Source of the DNA: Hybos culiciformis
Lineage: Eukaryota; Arthropoda; Insecta; Diptera; Hybotidae
Assembly: GCA_964007475.1 (NCBI GenBank)
Contig: OZ023273.1
Coordinates: 2,232,001 to 2,296,000, forward strand
Direction: 5' to 3'
Length of the DNA: 64,000 nucleotides
Position numbers and translations under genes: made by a program. Under the pieces are notes generated by a model that saw nothing but the letters and a program-made list of their open reading frames with translations, did not search any database and was not told the origin of the DNA. Shown here one piece after another: positions 50,659-63,600 of this stretch. Numbering within the stretch: position 1 is the stretch's first letter; the number at the start of each line of letters is the position of its first letter.

Positions 50659-53598
50659 CTACATATAATTACAAAAAAAAAGAATCAATAATTACAAATA
50701 ATTCTTGTATTTAAAAATACACCCAAAATCAGCATTCTAAAATTACAAATAAATATAACACCAAAAACCGACCAAACTTAAAAATTATATAAGAGATTTA
50801 GCATGCATGGATCATGAAAATCTCGGTAATATCCGCCAAGAAATTATACATTACAATTTTATATTTTATTATTAATATATAAAATTGCCTATAGTGTATC
50901 TAACTGAAGATAACCGTATATAATTTACATATATGAAGCGTTGAAAAGAAAAGTTTAAGTTCAACTGACTAAGTTTTAATTAAAAAAAATTATGCTTTAA
51001 ATATTTTTTGATTTAAATTTACCCGAATATTCAATGTCTAAGTCTAAATTATTGAAATTTTCTATTTTACTTGGATTATTTATTCTTTACGACTTTACGA
51101 CAAAACAATACATACAATTTTAAAAATTTTTATTTTCTGTTTTTAAGCTAAGCTTTAATGGAAAAGTTCAAAACTACCGAATCGAATATTTCAATATTAC
51201 CTAGTTCATTTTTCCTTTCAACGACTCACATTGTAATAAATTAAAAGTTAAATTTTTAATTAACTTCGGAACAAAAACTTTTTTTTAACTATTATTATTA
51301 TTATTATTAACTGTTGTCATTTTAATTGTTTAATTTTTTTTCTTTAAGATTGTATATTTTTGATTATTTGAAAATGATTTTTAATAAAATTGAATTGTTC
51401 ATTAGATATCTTGAAGTTTTTGATCTCTGCTAATGAAGGAAATACTATGTATGACATCAACATAGTTAGTCATTAAATATATAAATTTCTAATTTTTATA
51501 AAAAAAATAATTTACTGCAATTTCTCTTTCATCTGCTTATGTTCAAAAAAAAAATAATAATAATGTGGATATCATCATAATATCTTATCCAATACATTAT
51601 GCCTAAAAATATGATTTCTTTCAAAAATATTGATTATTTGGGATTATCGTCATAACCTATCAACTTTCATTGCTGATCACTTTTTGTTTTTTTTTTGTAG
51701 CACGATAGCTTTTCAAAAATGGTATTTAAGATTTTTTTAATTTTTTTTTTAGAAATTTTTCATTGAATTTATAAATTTATTCAAATATTCATGTTATGAT
51801 AACAAAACAACTTGAAAGTAGTTTCCATTACTGAATTTTAAAATTTTTTTTTTTTTAATGAAGGTGAAAGGAAAGCGGCGGTTAGATTTATTGTGACTAG
51901 AGTTAGAAATCTTTCACACTTTAAAGAATTTGAAAAAAAATAAAAATAAAAATAAAAATATTTAAATAAATAGATATTTTATTTGATAAAAACATATATT
52001 CTACTCGTCAACGTTTTTTGAATTCCAAAATAAATGAACGAACATATTATTTCTCTTATGATTATGCATTATGTAATTTAAAAGTTCTTTTCAAAAAAAT
52101 TCTTTAATTAATTTTTTTTTGCCATATCTGAACCCTTTAAAAAAAAGTTAATTATTCATTTGTGAAAATTTCGACAACAAAACTCATGTTTAACATCTTT
52201 TATTGGCGGACGCGTAAAATTTGTTTCTATATACAAAAACCTTTTTAATAATATACCCTTCGTTCAAGTTTTCATATAGTAATTTAATAATGAATGTTTG
52301 CATTATTTATTTAAAATATTTGATATCTTATATACGAATTGATAAGGGTTATTATTCAGGCCACACATCAATCGTAAACCGCCTTTATTAAAAAATAAAC
52401 TTATGTACAAATTTCATCCAAACATATGTAATAGTAAAAAAGATTTGAATAGTATTTAATTTCGAGTGAAAACGTCATGAACAAAATTATTAAATTAATA
52501 TCGATATATTCAAAGAGCCAAAAAACATGTTTATCGTTAACTTGAGAAAATTAGTTACAAATTTTTTTAATTAATTGTACATAAGTACATTCATTGTAAG
52601 ATAGAAAATTATTATTAGATATTCACATTAAAAAGTTTTTGAAAATTTAATTCGATTCCGAAAAAAAGTTAATAAATTATAAATCTATCCTTAATTCTCC
52701 AAAACGAGTATGATAATTCATATATTTTTATGTATTTTATGATTTTTAGCTTCACAGTCTGCAGAAATTTATATCTTTATCTATCTAAAGCTTCACATGG
52801 TTTGAATGAAGTAATTAAATTCAAAGATAATAATTTTAAATTGAATAATGGTTTGAGCATATGACTTTATCTTTAATTTCAATATCTTAAGGTATTATTC
52901 TCTAAAATATATAAATTATACAAAATTATTAAATTTATAATCCTTAGATATCAAAATCTTTCCTTTTAAAACTTGATTTTTGGAAAAAAAAAATAGTATA
53001 TAATTATTTTATTTCATTTTACAACTAACTACAGCCTCAATATCTTCTCTATTTTCTATATCTTCTATAATGATAATATAAAAAGCTTAATAATTAATAA
53101 AGTTTAATATTTAAAAATTTTGAAGATTTTTATTAATAAAATATTTTAATATAAATAATAAAGATTTTTGCTTTGTAGATTTTTTATTAAGGATTTTAAA
53201 ACTAATGTTATCTAAAAATATTTAAAAAAAAAAGATTAAGATTATTGTGTATTTACTAAATTTATTATATTGTACTTTATAACCAACTATTTTCTATAAT
53301 CTCCGAAGATATACGTTTGTCTTCCGGAAGTGATACATTGGTGTTGTAAAAGTCAAAAAGGTAAAAAAGAAACAAAAAAGATATTTTATTCTTTTTAATA
53401 TACACTGCTTTAGATATTTATTTTGATAAACAAGATGCTGTTGTTTTTTTTTTTTTTTCATTTTGTATTATTTTAAAAAAAAACTTTTGTTCAGAATAAA
53501 CTATACATTTATATAGTGGTGGGAACATAATTTCTAATTTCATAAAATTAATTTAATATGCCACTTTTTATAATTTTCAAAAAGAGAGACTTCTGATC

Positions 53599-53616
53599 AT
53601 TATTATTATTATTATT
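53599..53616. repeat. (ATT)n microsatellite
   Basis: Short ATT array about 180 bp before the fifth Osiris gene. Confidence 0.8.
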
Positions 53617-53798
53617 ATATTATACAAAATAAAAAAAAAAAATAATTTGGGGGTTCCTAATAACATATCAAATTCTTAATATAAAGCAACAAATTTGTTA
53701 TGAGATGCTTTAAATATAATTTAGTTTTATTCGAATAAACATTAAAAATATAACTTTTAGATAAAAAAAAACCTATTTGTTGAAAAAATATTAAAACT

Positions 53799-56618
53799 AT
53801 GAAATTAATAATATCTTGTTGTTTATTGTTCGGTATTAGTACGGTCGTTGGAGATTATCAGGATTCATTGAAGAACTGTTTTCAAAAGGATTCGATATCA
53901 TGCATTCAGTTATCGGTACGGAAACGTTATGGAAATTATTTAATAAAAAAAAATAAATTAAAAATAATTTAATATTAATATAAATATAAATACTCAAGAA
54001 AGTGATCATTACATATTATTAAAAAAAATTTTACGATAACTGAATTCCAAGTTTAAATTAGTAAATAATACTAATTGTAAGAGGGATTTAAGTTTCAAAA
54101 AATAAAATAAAAATAAAAAATTCAGTATAAAATATAGAAAAATATTTAATATTTTAATAATGCTAAAAATGGATATTAGCTAGCCAAAAATAAATTATCA
54201 TCATAATAATTCATATCATGAAAATATTAATTGCAAAGACTTCGACTAATCAATGTCCTTCATATTCATATTTCGTTCACAAAATTTGGAGACAATAGAT
54301 TAGATTTCTGGGTTTCTTATTGACTCCTAAATATAATACGAGCAAGTTTAACGTTTTTAAGTATCAATCGTATATTAAATTAAATTTTACATTTCTAATA
54401 TTCGAAACAGCCGAAAAAAATTGTATGATAAAAAGTCTCTTGAGCAAAATTTTTTTTGGAAGACATTATTAATCAAAAAATTCTAAATTTTGTTTTGCAA
54501 TAACAACTGTAACAACTTAACTACTAACTACTAGAGCTTGAAACATTGTGTTAAAAATAAGATTTACTCAGTTTCAAGAAGAGTGTTGATATTTCCTTTT
54601 GAGCAATCTCAATTTGTACATACTTTCTCATGAATCCTTAACAACAGTAAATTTAAAATGATAGAAATAAGATATCGCAATTAATAATATACACTTTTCA
54701 TAAGGATATCATACATAATGGCATATAGGAATATATGCTAACTAGAAATACGATTTTTAAAAATTAGATTAAATTTGCAATTCATTAATATTTCTTTAAT
54801 AAAGTTATGAATTTCGAAATCAAAAATAGAGCCAAATATTTGTAACGCATTTTAATATAAAACAAAATTTACATAAACTAGATTTTAAATAATTGTTAGT
54901 AAAAAAAACGTTAAACAAATTTATTATTTCTTACAAAGTACCGAAAGTAATAAAAATATAATACAGTTTATCAAACAAGATTTAGCTTTTCACTCATATT
55001 TAATTTAAATTATATTTTGAAATAAAAACGTCAAATATTTTTGTAATAAATTCTATTACATACCTACATGTAGAAAAAATAACCTAGATTTCAATTTTCA
55101 AATTACGGTTAACTATAATCAAAAACCATTATAATTCTTATTCTAACAAGTAGCGAGAGTTTTTTTTGAAAAGAATATTTGCGCAATATTTAAAACTTAT
55201 GCATTATTTAAGTTATGTGTCCTAGAAGAAATGGATTGCATTTGGGTTATAATAGTTTTCAAATATCATTGAAAATGTATTCATTAACTTTATTTTGCAA
55301 GCATGTCATCTTCTGATTCAGATTATTCTTCAAGTTGCATAAAAACAATATAGTCAGACGGTTAGCTAAAACATCCAATAAACTTATTAAATAAAATGAT
55401 GAATGAAATCAACTGCCATTAAAAAATTTATTATAAAAGATAAAAGATTTAAGTACAACACTTTAAAGTTTTGTTGTTATCACAAAATTTATGTTCAAGA
55501 TTTTATGAAATAAAAAAAAAATCTGTCAATAAGTTGTTCAAGTCGATGAAACCATTAAATTTCAAACTTTCTATTTCTGTTTAGTTTCAAACAGTTTTTT
55601 TGTGATCAAAATAGTTTCACATAAAAAAAAAGTTTGCATTATCAATTTACACACATCTTTCAAAGCTTTCTGATATCACATAATTACGTCAATCATATAC
55701 AAAGTTTATAGCTTCAATTGTACGAATTCCGTAACAAAGATTTTAAAGTATTTTAAAAAATGTATAAATAATATTTATTAGCTTTTTAATTCCGTATTGA
55801 AATATTGCTTAACATATTGCTAAACATTAATCTTTTTAACCTTTTTTTTATGCCATTTAATCTAATAACTATTTTTTATTTTATATTATATACAGATCTT
55901 TCGTCAAGCGAAATCATTTTTTGATAAGCCAAAAATAGATCTATTTGGTGGTATTTCATTAATCAAAAATGATGAAGAAGTGTCCCGTCAGGGTAAATCA
56001 ATTGCAGACAATACGATAGCTGTTGAGGAAGCACCATCTGTTGAAGCACGAAATGGTGAAATGGAAACATATTTCTGGAACGAAATAGTAAGTTTTCTCC
56101 AACAGCGTTCGCTGTCCTTCAATTTTGCAAATGCAGCAAGAAGTATTTCAAACTCCATACCAGATGAAGTAAAATCAGACATTAAAGGTGTTGTTGAAGG
56201 TCGATTATCCAGACGTAGAATTATGCGTAAATTGATGCCATTTATCATGGGATTAGCCGCAAAATTGGTGCTTCTTAAAGTGGCAGCATTGTTTGGAATT
56301 CTATTCATAGCTAAAAAAGCTTTAGTTATATCAGTTATAGCATTAGCTATGTCTATTTTTGGCGGAGCTGGCTCCTTACTTAGCGGCGCAGGTGGAGGTG
56401 GTTACTCAGGAGGTAGTGGTGGTGGTATCTTCAGCAGTTTAGGCGGACTATTTGGAGGAGGAAAAAACAATATTGGCGGTAGTGTAGGAGGTGGTGACTA
56501 TGCATCTGGAGGATGGTCATCAGGCGGAGGAGGAGGTGGATGGGACTCAGCTGGAGCATATAGTTCGCCAGTAGGACAATCAATCGCTTATTCGGGTTAT
56601 AAACAAAACAGACGATGA
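53799..56618 (+). CDS. Osiris family protein (DUF1676) with glycine-rich tail, two exons
   Basis: Exons are 53799-53915 and 55896-56618, with junctions TCG|GTACGG and ATACAG|ATCTTT. Phase 0 is on both sides, giving 279 residues. Exon 1 is a signal peptide (about 1-18) plus the two-cysteine region (C27, C35; CFQKDSISC), and exon 2 continues directly with IFRQAKSFF and LFGGISLIK, the expected family order. A basic LSRRRIMRK (about 143-151) precedes the hydrophobic segment (about 153-195). The tail is a glycine/serine-rich run of about 75 residues ending YSGYKQNRR. Such tails resemble cuticle-associated low-complexity sequence, though a role is inferred. The 2-kb intron holds no other supported feature. 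Lacking exon 1, the second exon alone would have no signal peptide. Confidence 0.93.
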
Positions 56619-56780
56619 GGCAACAAGAATTTTAGAATAATAGTTTTAAGTATTTAATGGCTTTCGTTTTATTTATTTGATGCTTACTTCGTCATATTTA
56701 TTTATTTATTTCATAATTCGTCATCCAGTTAATTAATTAAATTATCAGCCAAAAAGTCAACGATTTCTACATTTTTCGAA

Positions 56781-56786
56781 AATAAA
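56781..56786 (+). terminator. possible polyadenylation signal of the fifth Osiris gene
   Basis: AATAAA about 160 bases after the stop codon. The position is reasonable, but AATAAA is common by chance in this DNA. Confidence 0.3.
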
Positions 56787-57676
56787 TGTTGAAATAGTAT
56801 TTATTATTGTGTCCATTATTAAACTAATATGGAAATCTTTATAATATATAGAAAAATAAATTTACACTAGTCCAAGCAAAACTATTGTAATTATTTTTTA
56901 TGAAGTGTAAATAAAAAAAAAAAAAAAGTAATACCCATTTCATCTCTTCAATATTTTTCAGACCATAAAATTTAAATCAACTTCCAGGTAAGATTAGTGT
57001 TCATAAATTTTTTAATATAATAATTGATGCAAAATTTGTCCCATAATCCAATTAAATTCGTATCCAAAATATGTTATTTAAATTTATATTTGCAAACCTA
57101 TATAGGTACCTAGCCAATAAAGTAAAATTTGAATTGGAATCTAATAAAACATAAGTTTTTACAAAACTGGGGCCTTAAAATTGAACATAACTAATTAATT
57201 AAAAGATGTTTTTTTAAGTGTTAAATGTGTTATTGAGATCCTCGGAGAACAGTTTTTATTGATTCATGATTTCTTAATTTTATTAAAGATTATAGATTGC
57301 TTCTCGCACTCTTGCCTAAACTTTTATTTTCATTTTACTGCAATCCTGTATTAGTATAATTTATTATTCTAATGTTTGTTAATTTCTCTTCATTGTAGAT
57401 TTAGGCATATAGTAATCAGTTTGGGAATATCTTTTAAATAACTTTGGTATTGAATTGTCACATGCACCAGCGGGAACATTCTTATGAATTATTTTGACGC
57501 CTCTTACTTGTCTACTTTTTTATAAGTCTTCTTAAGCGCACATAAATGATTTAATTATTAGAATTTTTAAGTATTTTCCGGTTTGCACACTTGTTCAGGA
57601 AATAAATTTATCTAGTTGAAATTTGAAACTGATTAAGGTTAAAGCAAACTTTAATGAATTGTATTAAGACTGAAAA

Positions 57677-57716
57677 TCTATTATATGAAATAATATTCTA
57701 TTATATGAAATAATAC
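57677..57716. repeat. 20-bp tandem repeat, two copies
   Basis: TCTATTATATGAAATAATAT occurs twice in tandem, with one mismatch at the last base. Confidence 0.85.
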
Positions 57717-58436
57717 CAACCTACCTACCTGGTCATCAGTATGAAGTTTTTAGATTTTTTGTATATCTACATCGGGATCTATCTACCTACCTACCTGTGT
57801 AAGTATATTAGTAAAACGGCGTTCAGGTTCGTATTTTTTCATCATACATTAGGAACATATCACAAGTTTTCCAAATGAAATTACTTGAAATTTGTGAAGG
57901 GACTGAATTTGGATAGTTCCTATCTACCTAACCTACACAACTTGCTCTTAAGTAAACAGGTTCAATAATATGGTACTATAATTTTGGCTGATTATCTTTT
58001 TATATTCTTAATTAAATATATGAATACATATAACTTAGACCTTAATTCCATAATTACTAGTAAGCTCTACTCTAAAAGGTTAAAAAAAAGTAGGTTGTAG
58101 GTACGTATTTATATAAATATCTAGTTAATGTATGCAGACATTTAGTTTTATAAACATAATAATAAAGATAAAGTCATACTTCGTATTAATCTTTAATTCT
58201 TTACTCTTGGTTTGTTATTTTTTCTCTGTAAAACATTCGTTTTTATTAATAAAATAATAAATTATAAATTAAATAATTAAATAAATTGATTATTATAAAT
58301 TAAAGTAACCATTTTCATTATAAGTTCGTTTCCTGCTTAAATTGTTTTTCACCTTCACCTCACTACACTTTATTTTTGCTTGCAGATAGTCTTTTCGTCT
58401 TTGACGTCGCGAAGGTGATAATTTGAACGGCTTTCT

Positions 58437-58701
58437 GCGCCGCGCCGTAAACAACAATTATCACTTTTTGACATTTTTTCTAATATTATCGTTCAGTTGT
58501 ATTCGAAGCAGCCGTAGAAAAATTTATAATATACGTTATCTTAATCAACATAAAATTGTATGCAAGTTTATTCCTAGTTTGCCAACGAACAAATTTTTTC
58601 ATCTAAAACATTCTGAAGCCCAATTGTTCGAAATAACTTTCATTCATTTCTATAATAAAATATTTTTAAATATTCATTCGCGTTACAACTTGGCGCGGCG
58701 C
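58437..58701. repeat. inverted pair of all-GC decamers
   Basis: GCGCCGCGCC at 58437-58446 and its exact inverse GGCGCGGCGC at 58692-58701, 245 bases apart, lie roughly 400-650 bases upstream of the GOLGA7 start codon. Confidence 0.75.
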
Positions 58702-59082
58702 GTCAACTATAAACTCAATAGTTTTCAAGTGATTTATTTTCCCTAGTTGGCAACATCAAAGAAAATTGAAAGAAAGAGAAAAACTATGAAGATGTTGCTT
58801 TCGATGATGGCAAGGATGATAAAAGAACAACAAAAGTCATAAGGGTGTGTGTGTGACGTGCCAGAAAAAAAAAGATACCTACAAGAAAAAACAAAAAGAA
58901 AAATTTTTTTTATTTAATTCTAAAAAATCTACCTATTTATTATTAACACCTATCTAATCTATAATTTATTTTACTTTAATATTTAAGTTTTTTTTTTTTT
59001 AAATTAAAAAAGAAAGTAGAAAAACTAAAAAAAAATTATTTTAATTAATTAAAAATAAAAAAAACAAAAAAAAAAAATAATA

Positions 59083-60684
59083 ATGTCAACACCAAATGCA
59101 ACCACTGCTCTTCATCAAGCTTCGAGTAAAGTTTTTATTGCAAGAGATTTTTCTGAGGGTAAGATTATTTTAATATTTTTTTTTTATCTAATTTTGAAAT
59201 CAAACAAAGTATAATTAATTTAAAATATAACAAAAATTTTAAAATAGAATTTTTTATTTAAATAAATTTTACTTTTAGGAACCGCTGTTAAATTTCACAC
59301 AAGATTGCTGCCAGAACTTGAGGGACTTGTAAGTTAGTTTTTTTTTGATATTTATTTCTATTGTTCTCCAATTAGGTGGACATGGAATACCCACACCATC
59401 TACTTTTCTGCCTTCACAGCCAATGGCTAGAACTAATTTTATGTCTGAAGAATATTATATCTTAAATATTGTATACCTACCTTAACTACTTACCTACCGA
59501 CTTCAAATTAAGCACAGATTTGATTTCATTGCTAAAAAAAACAGTAAATATTCGTTTCAGAGCCATCCCTTTTTTGAAGGCATTTTTGATTCCTGGTAAA
59601 TAACAACTATACCTATAAGTTGAATAAAATTTAAATCAAATGTCGAACATCTGTTTGCCCTTTTAAGCTAGATAGGTAGGTACCTACTTCAAATCTGATT
59701 TAATTAAATAATAAATAAACAAATATGTAGGTGCCTTCTTAGTTCGGTCCATTCTAACAATGTTTAGACTTTTAAAACCAATCCTAAATACTTTTTAAAA
59801 TTTTTTTTCTAATTTCAGTATGAAGTTCTATCTATACTACTTCCATTTGCGTGTGCTCCATAAATTATTTGTCTTATTATTTTGTTATAAAAGCGTTTCA
59901 ACAAAATTGATTACGGTTCTGATATCAATTTGAAGTCACAAACAAATGCAGATGTAGATTTGCAAAACCTTATCTGTATCTGTATAGACAGGTTTCCTTG
60001 AATTTCATTCTAGTTATCAATAATTCCGGCATTGTTGTTTATTTTATTTTATTGACACCTATGCTGTGGAAAGTTAATCCTTGAAAAAGTTAAAAGCTTT
60101 TTTGAATTTATTTATCGATATTAATTTTTGGATTTACAAATTATTATAATATTGTTATTTAAAAACTTTAGGGTGTGGCGGACGTCATGATGTAGTAATA
60201 TTGTCGTTATTCTAAGACTTATTAGTTCCGATGATAAATAATATTTTAATATTAAGTACCTACTTAAATTAATTTGACTTTTTTTTTATTTTTATTAGAT
60301 TGAGCGACATGTTTTCGAAGCAACAATAACAAAATTGAACGAATACTTTGCTGAAGCAGAAAAGGGATCTTGTAGCACATACTGTGAAGGTTGTTTAGCT
60401 TGCATTACAGCTTATTTATTTTATTTATGCACCGAAACCCATTACGAAAAGGTCAATATAAAAATTTAATAATTTATTTTTATTCCAGATATTTTTTGAA
60501 TTTCTAAAAATGATCTAATTTTTATTAAAAATTTCAGACATTACGAAAAATTTCAAAATATATTGCATCGCAAAATGAGCGAGTTTATAATCCAAAAGGT
60601 CTCCATATAACTGATCCTGTTTTCCGAGGACTAAGGGTGATAGAAATGGAAATTTCAATATTAGACCGTCCCAGCCGTACGTGA
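59083..60684 (+). CDS. GOLGA7: Golgin subfamily A member 7 (GCP16) homologue, four exons
   Basis: Exons are 59083-59158, 59279-59328, 60299-60451 and 60538-60684. Donors are GAGG|GTAAG, CTT|GTAAGT and AAG|GTCAA, acceptors TTTTAG, TATTAG and TTTCAG. Phases 1, 0 and 0 give 141 residues, close to the human protein. Family landmarks are in order: [18 protein letters not shown], a cysteine-rich [15 protein letters not shown] (C74 and C77 correspond to the palmitoylated pair), [17 protein letters not shown] and [17 protein letters not shown]7 is a palmitoylated peripheral Golgi protein that stabilises DHHC9-type palmitoyltransferases, which act on Ras and other substrates; yeast Erf4 is the counterpart. 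The start is the only ATG that keeps the frame, and an A-rich leader precedes it. The 970-bp second intron is rich in TACCTAC motifs. It is unrelated to the Osiris family, and adjacency is probably incidental. Confidence 0.95.
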
Positions 60685-63600
60685 CTTCCGTTATCACACT
60701 CCACTGAAGAATTTTTTATGTAAATGCAACGTTACAAACGTAATCAATTTTGAATCAAAATCAAACAAACGACACAGCATTAAATCTAAATAGCAAAAAA
60801 AATGATTTGATCTTCAGTTTCTTTTATTCATTTTATATATCTTTATAGGATTATCATTTATTAACAATTTGTAGGAATTTAACTAATTTACAATAGTCAG
60901 TTCTGAAAAAATAGTTACAACTTTAATGCCAAGATGTTTCAATAGATTTTTAAGCCAAAAGTAGCTGCAAGACAACTCGGAAAAAATCTTTTTCTTTTAT
61001 GAAATTTTTGTAGTTATGCGATTTCATAGGTTTGGCTTTTTAACGCTTAAGGAAGATATTGAATTTGGAATATTTGAAACATTATATCAATAACATTTAG
61101 TTAGTAATAGGATACAATAAATCACAATATAACAGAAAGTTGATTATAAATTACTAATCAAGTTTTGAACGAACTCAAGTTATAATCACTTAACTGAAAT
61201 TTATTGTTAATCACTCAAATAACTTTATTAACAATGTTGAAAATTCTTCAATCATTACTTGGATAAATGATAATTTTGAAAATAATTTGAAATTGAAAAT
61301 TGAAAGTTTCAAGAATGGAATCATTCTTGAAGTAGATTTGCATATACGCTCTCGAATCACCTTTTGTCTTCATTTTCTTTTTCCAAACATCATTTATAAA
61401 TTTATACTAAAATACTAACCCATAATACCTATAAATTCAAAAATAATCATTTGTTTTATATTAACTTAAAAAAATAAAATAGTGTAATCAATCTAAATAT
61501 AGAACCCAAATATCATATGTGTATGGATCATTTACAACTTTATCTTGAAATTATTTTACCGTTGAAGAACTTGAAATAAATTAACAAAAATAACTCAAAA
61601 ATATTAATTATTATTTGAGAGTTGAGTATTCAGCATCTTGTATGTGAATTATGTTGGAAAACTGAATATTATGCAAGGTTCGGCGCAAAATTGCGAATAT
61701 TATTTTCTTGAACGTAAATTAGTCTGAGAGTTTCTTTTTTGAAGTGTACACTTAGTTTCAAAAATAAATAACAACTTCAATAAGTTTATAATAGCGATAA
61801 AAGGTACGTTTCATTGCACATTTTTTGTCTGTAAGTAAACAAAAATTTACTTTATTTCTGAGTCATTACGATCTAAATTTTTAAAAGGAACGCAAAATTC
61901 TATTTTCCAGAAAATATTCTTTCGGATAATTTAACTTAAGAAAATAATATTATCTTGAAAACACTTGTGTCTCCATGTAATCTATAGTTTAAATAAAATT
62001 TTGAAGAACAATATTATTTTAAAATTATATTCTATTTTTATAATTATAATACTTAATATTTATTTTCATTAATAAAATATCTATTGTGGCAAATACGATT
62101 AATAAAAAAATAGTCAAATAATAATTCATAATGATTTTTTATTTGGCCCCAGAAGAATTCCAGTAACTTATAGTGATTATGAATAAATGAAAGTATTTTC
62201 TTTGAATTTGAATAACAAAATATAAAAGAGACTGAATTTATTAACAAAGTCGAATTAAATAGAAACCAAAACGATTTAGTGATTGATTACGGACATTTTT
62301 TCTCTGTTCTTGATATTTGAGACAATAAAGAAAGCGTGTTTAAACCACAGCTAGTTTCTTTAATATAAATTGTGTAGAAAAGAAGTACCTACCAGTCTAA
62401 CTAAAAATTATGAAGAAAAAATTTATTTAATTCTATCTTTTTCTATTTTTTTACTTCTTTTTTATTAAATTTTAATGAATTTATACAAAAATCAAATCAT
62501 TTTATTTTTATTTTTGATAATTTTTCTGAAATTGTAATTTCAAAATAAAAATTTAAAAAATAAATAAAATTATTATTAACATTCTAAAAAATAAAAAAAA
62601 AAATATATTTTTAGTTTTTTTTTTTTTATAAATTAATTCAAAGTTAAAAAATTGCATTGTTTAATTGAATTTTTTGTTACATTGCACCTTTTTGAAATTT
62701 ACTCAAGTAATTTCTTTATTAACTTATTAAATATTTTCCAATTACCTATTTTAAAATTTATTTTTTAATTTGTTCAATTTATTGCAACAACAACACTTCT
62801 GTTCTTAGTTTATATATTATATAATATATATTTAGTTACTGAAAATAACTCTACAATAAAATCTTAATTCTATCAAGCAAAAAAAAAAAATCTATTTTTT
62901 TGCTTTTTTCCTATTTTATATTTAAAAGATTTAAGAAAGAAGTTTATAGCATTTTTATTGAATTGCATAGATTTATTTTTATATATATTAAATTTTTAAT
63001 ACTACTTTTAAATTTATAATATAGTAGTTATAGTTATGTTATAATATTGTTTTGTTTTTAGTTTTTAAATGTAACTCAAGGACGTAAAACAAATTGAATG
63101 TAGAAACTTATCTGTGATAATAACAAAATTGATAACAACAAAATTCGTCCAAAATTCTAGTGATTAATTTTTTATGATTACGATTTTTTTTTTCGTAAAA
63201 TAAAATTGCAAATAAAAATGATTTTTAAAATCTAGAAAATTTCTATTGCGCAAAAGATTAAGTATTAAATACTCAGAAAATTACGGAGCACCGGTTGGTT
63301 TAATGTGAATTCAAAATAATTAAAAACTATTCTTCAAACCTTCATAATAAGCTTAACATTATAATGTGACATGGTAATCAAGAGTTATGTATACATTTGC
63401 TGGGAAGAATTTGAAAATTAAAAGCGAATAAAATAAATATATTGGAAACATTATTAAATTGAATGCAATTATTTTATCCAATATCTAATTTTTTTACAAA
63501 TACTTAATCAAATTTTATAAAATAACTATGAAGTCAAAATGTATAATCACCATGTTTGGCAAACAAAATTGCCTTCGACTAAAATTAGTAAAATAAAAAA

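Larger units (their letters stand above)
47446..53798. other. intergenic stretch between the fourth and fifth Osiris genes
   Basis: No complete gene is supported. The stretch contains the GC-rich repeat element at 50359-50658 and two short coding-like islands (51863-51943 + and 53277-53419 -), which are discussed in the findings. Confidence 0.5.
56619..59082. other. intergenic stretch and promoter side of the GOLGA7 homologue
   Basis: Contains a 20-bp tandem repeat (57677-57716), many ACCTAC/GTAGGT motifs from about 57.7 kb on, and a pair of inverted all-GC decamers (58437-58446 and 58692-58701). A 107-codon frame (58423-58746) lies between the decamers. I do not recognise it, and it is probably fortuitous or part of an untranslated region. 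Confidence 0.5.

Noticed and set aside
55988..56308. - strand frame opposite the fifth Osiris gene
   Set aside because: It is a shadow of the + strand exon, which has full family architecture.
58423..58746. 107-codon frame upstream of GOLGA7 as a separate gene
   Set aside because: No recognisable motif, and a composition typical of chance frames. It overlaps the promoter side of GOLGA7. Kept only as part of the GC-decamer finding.
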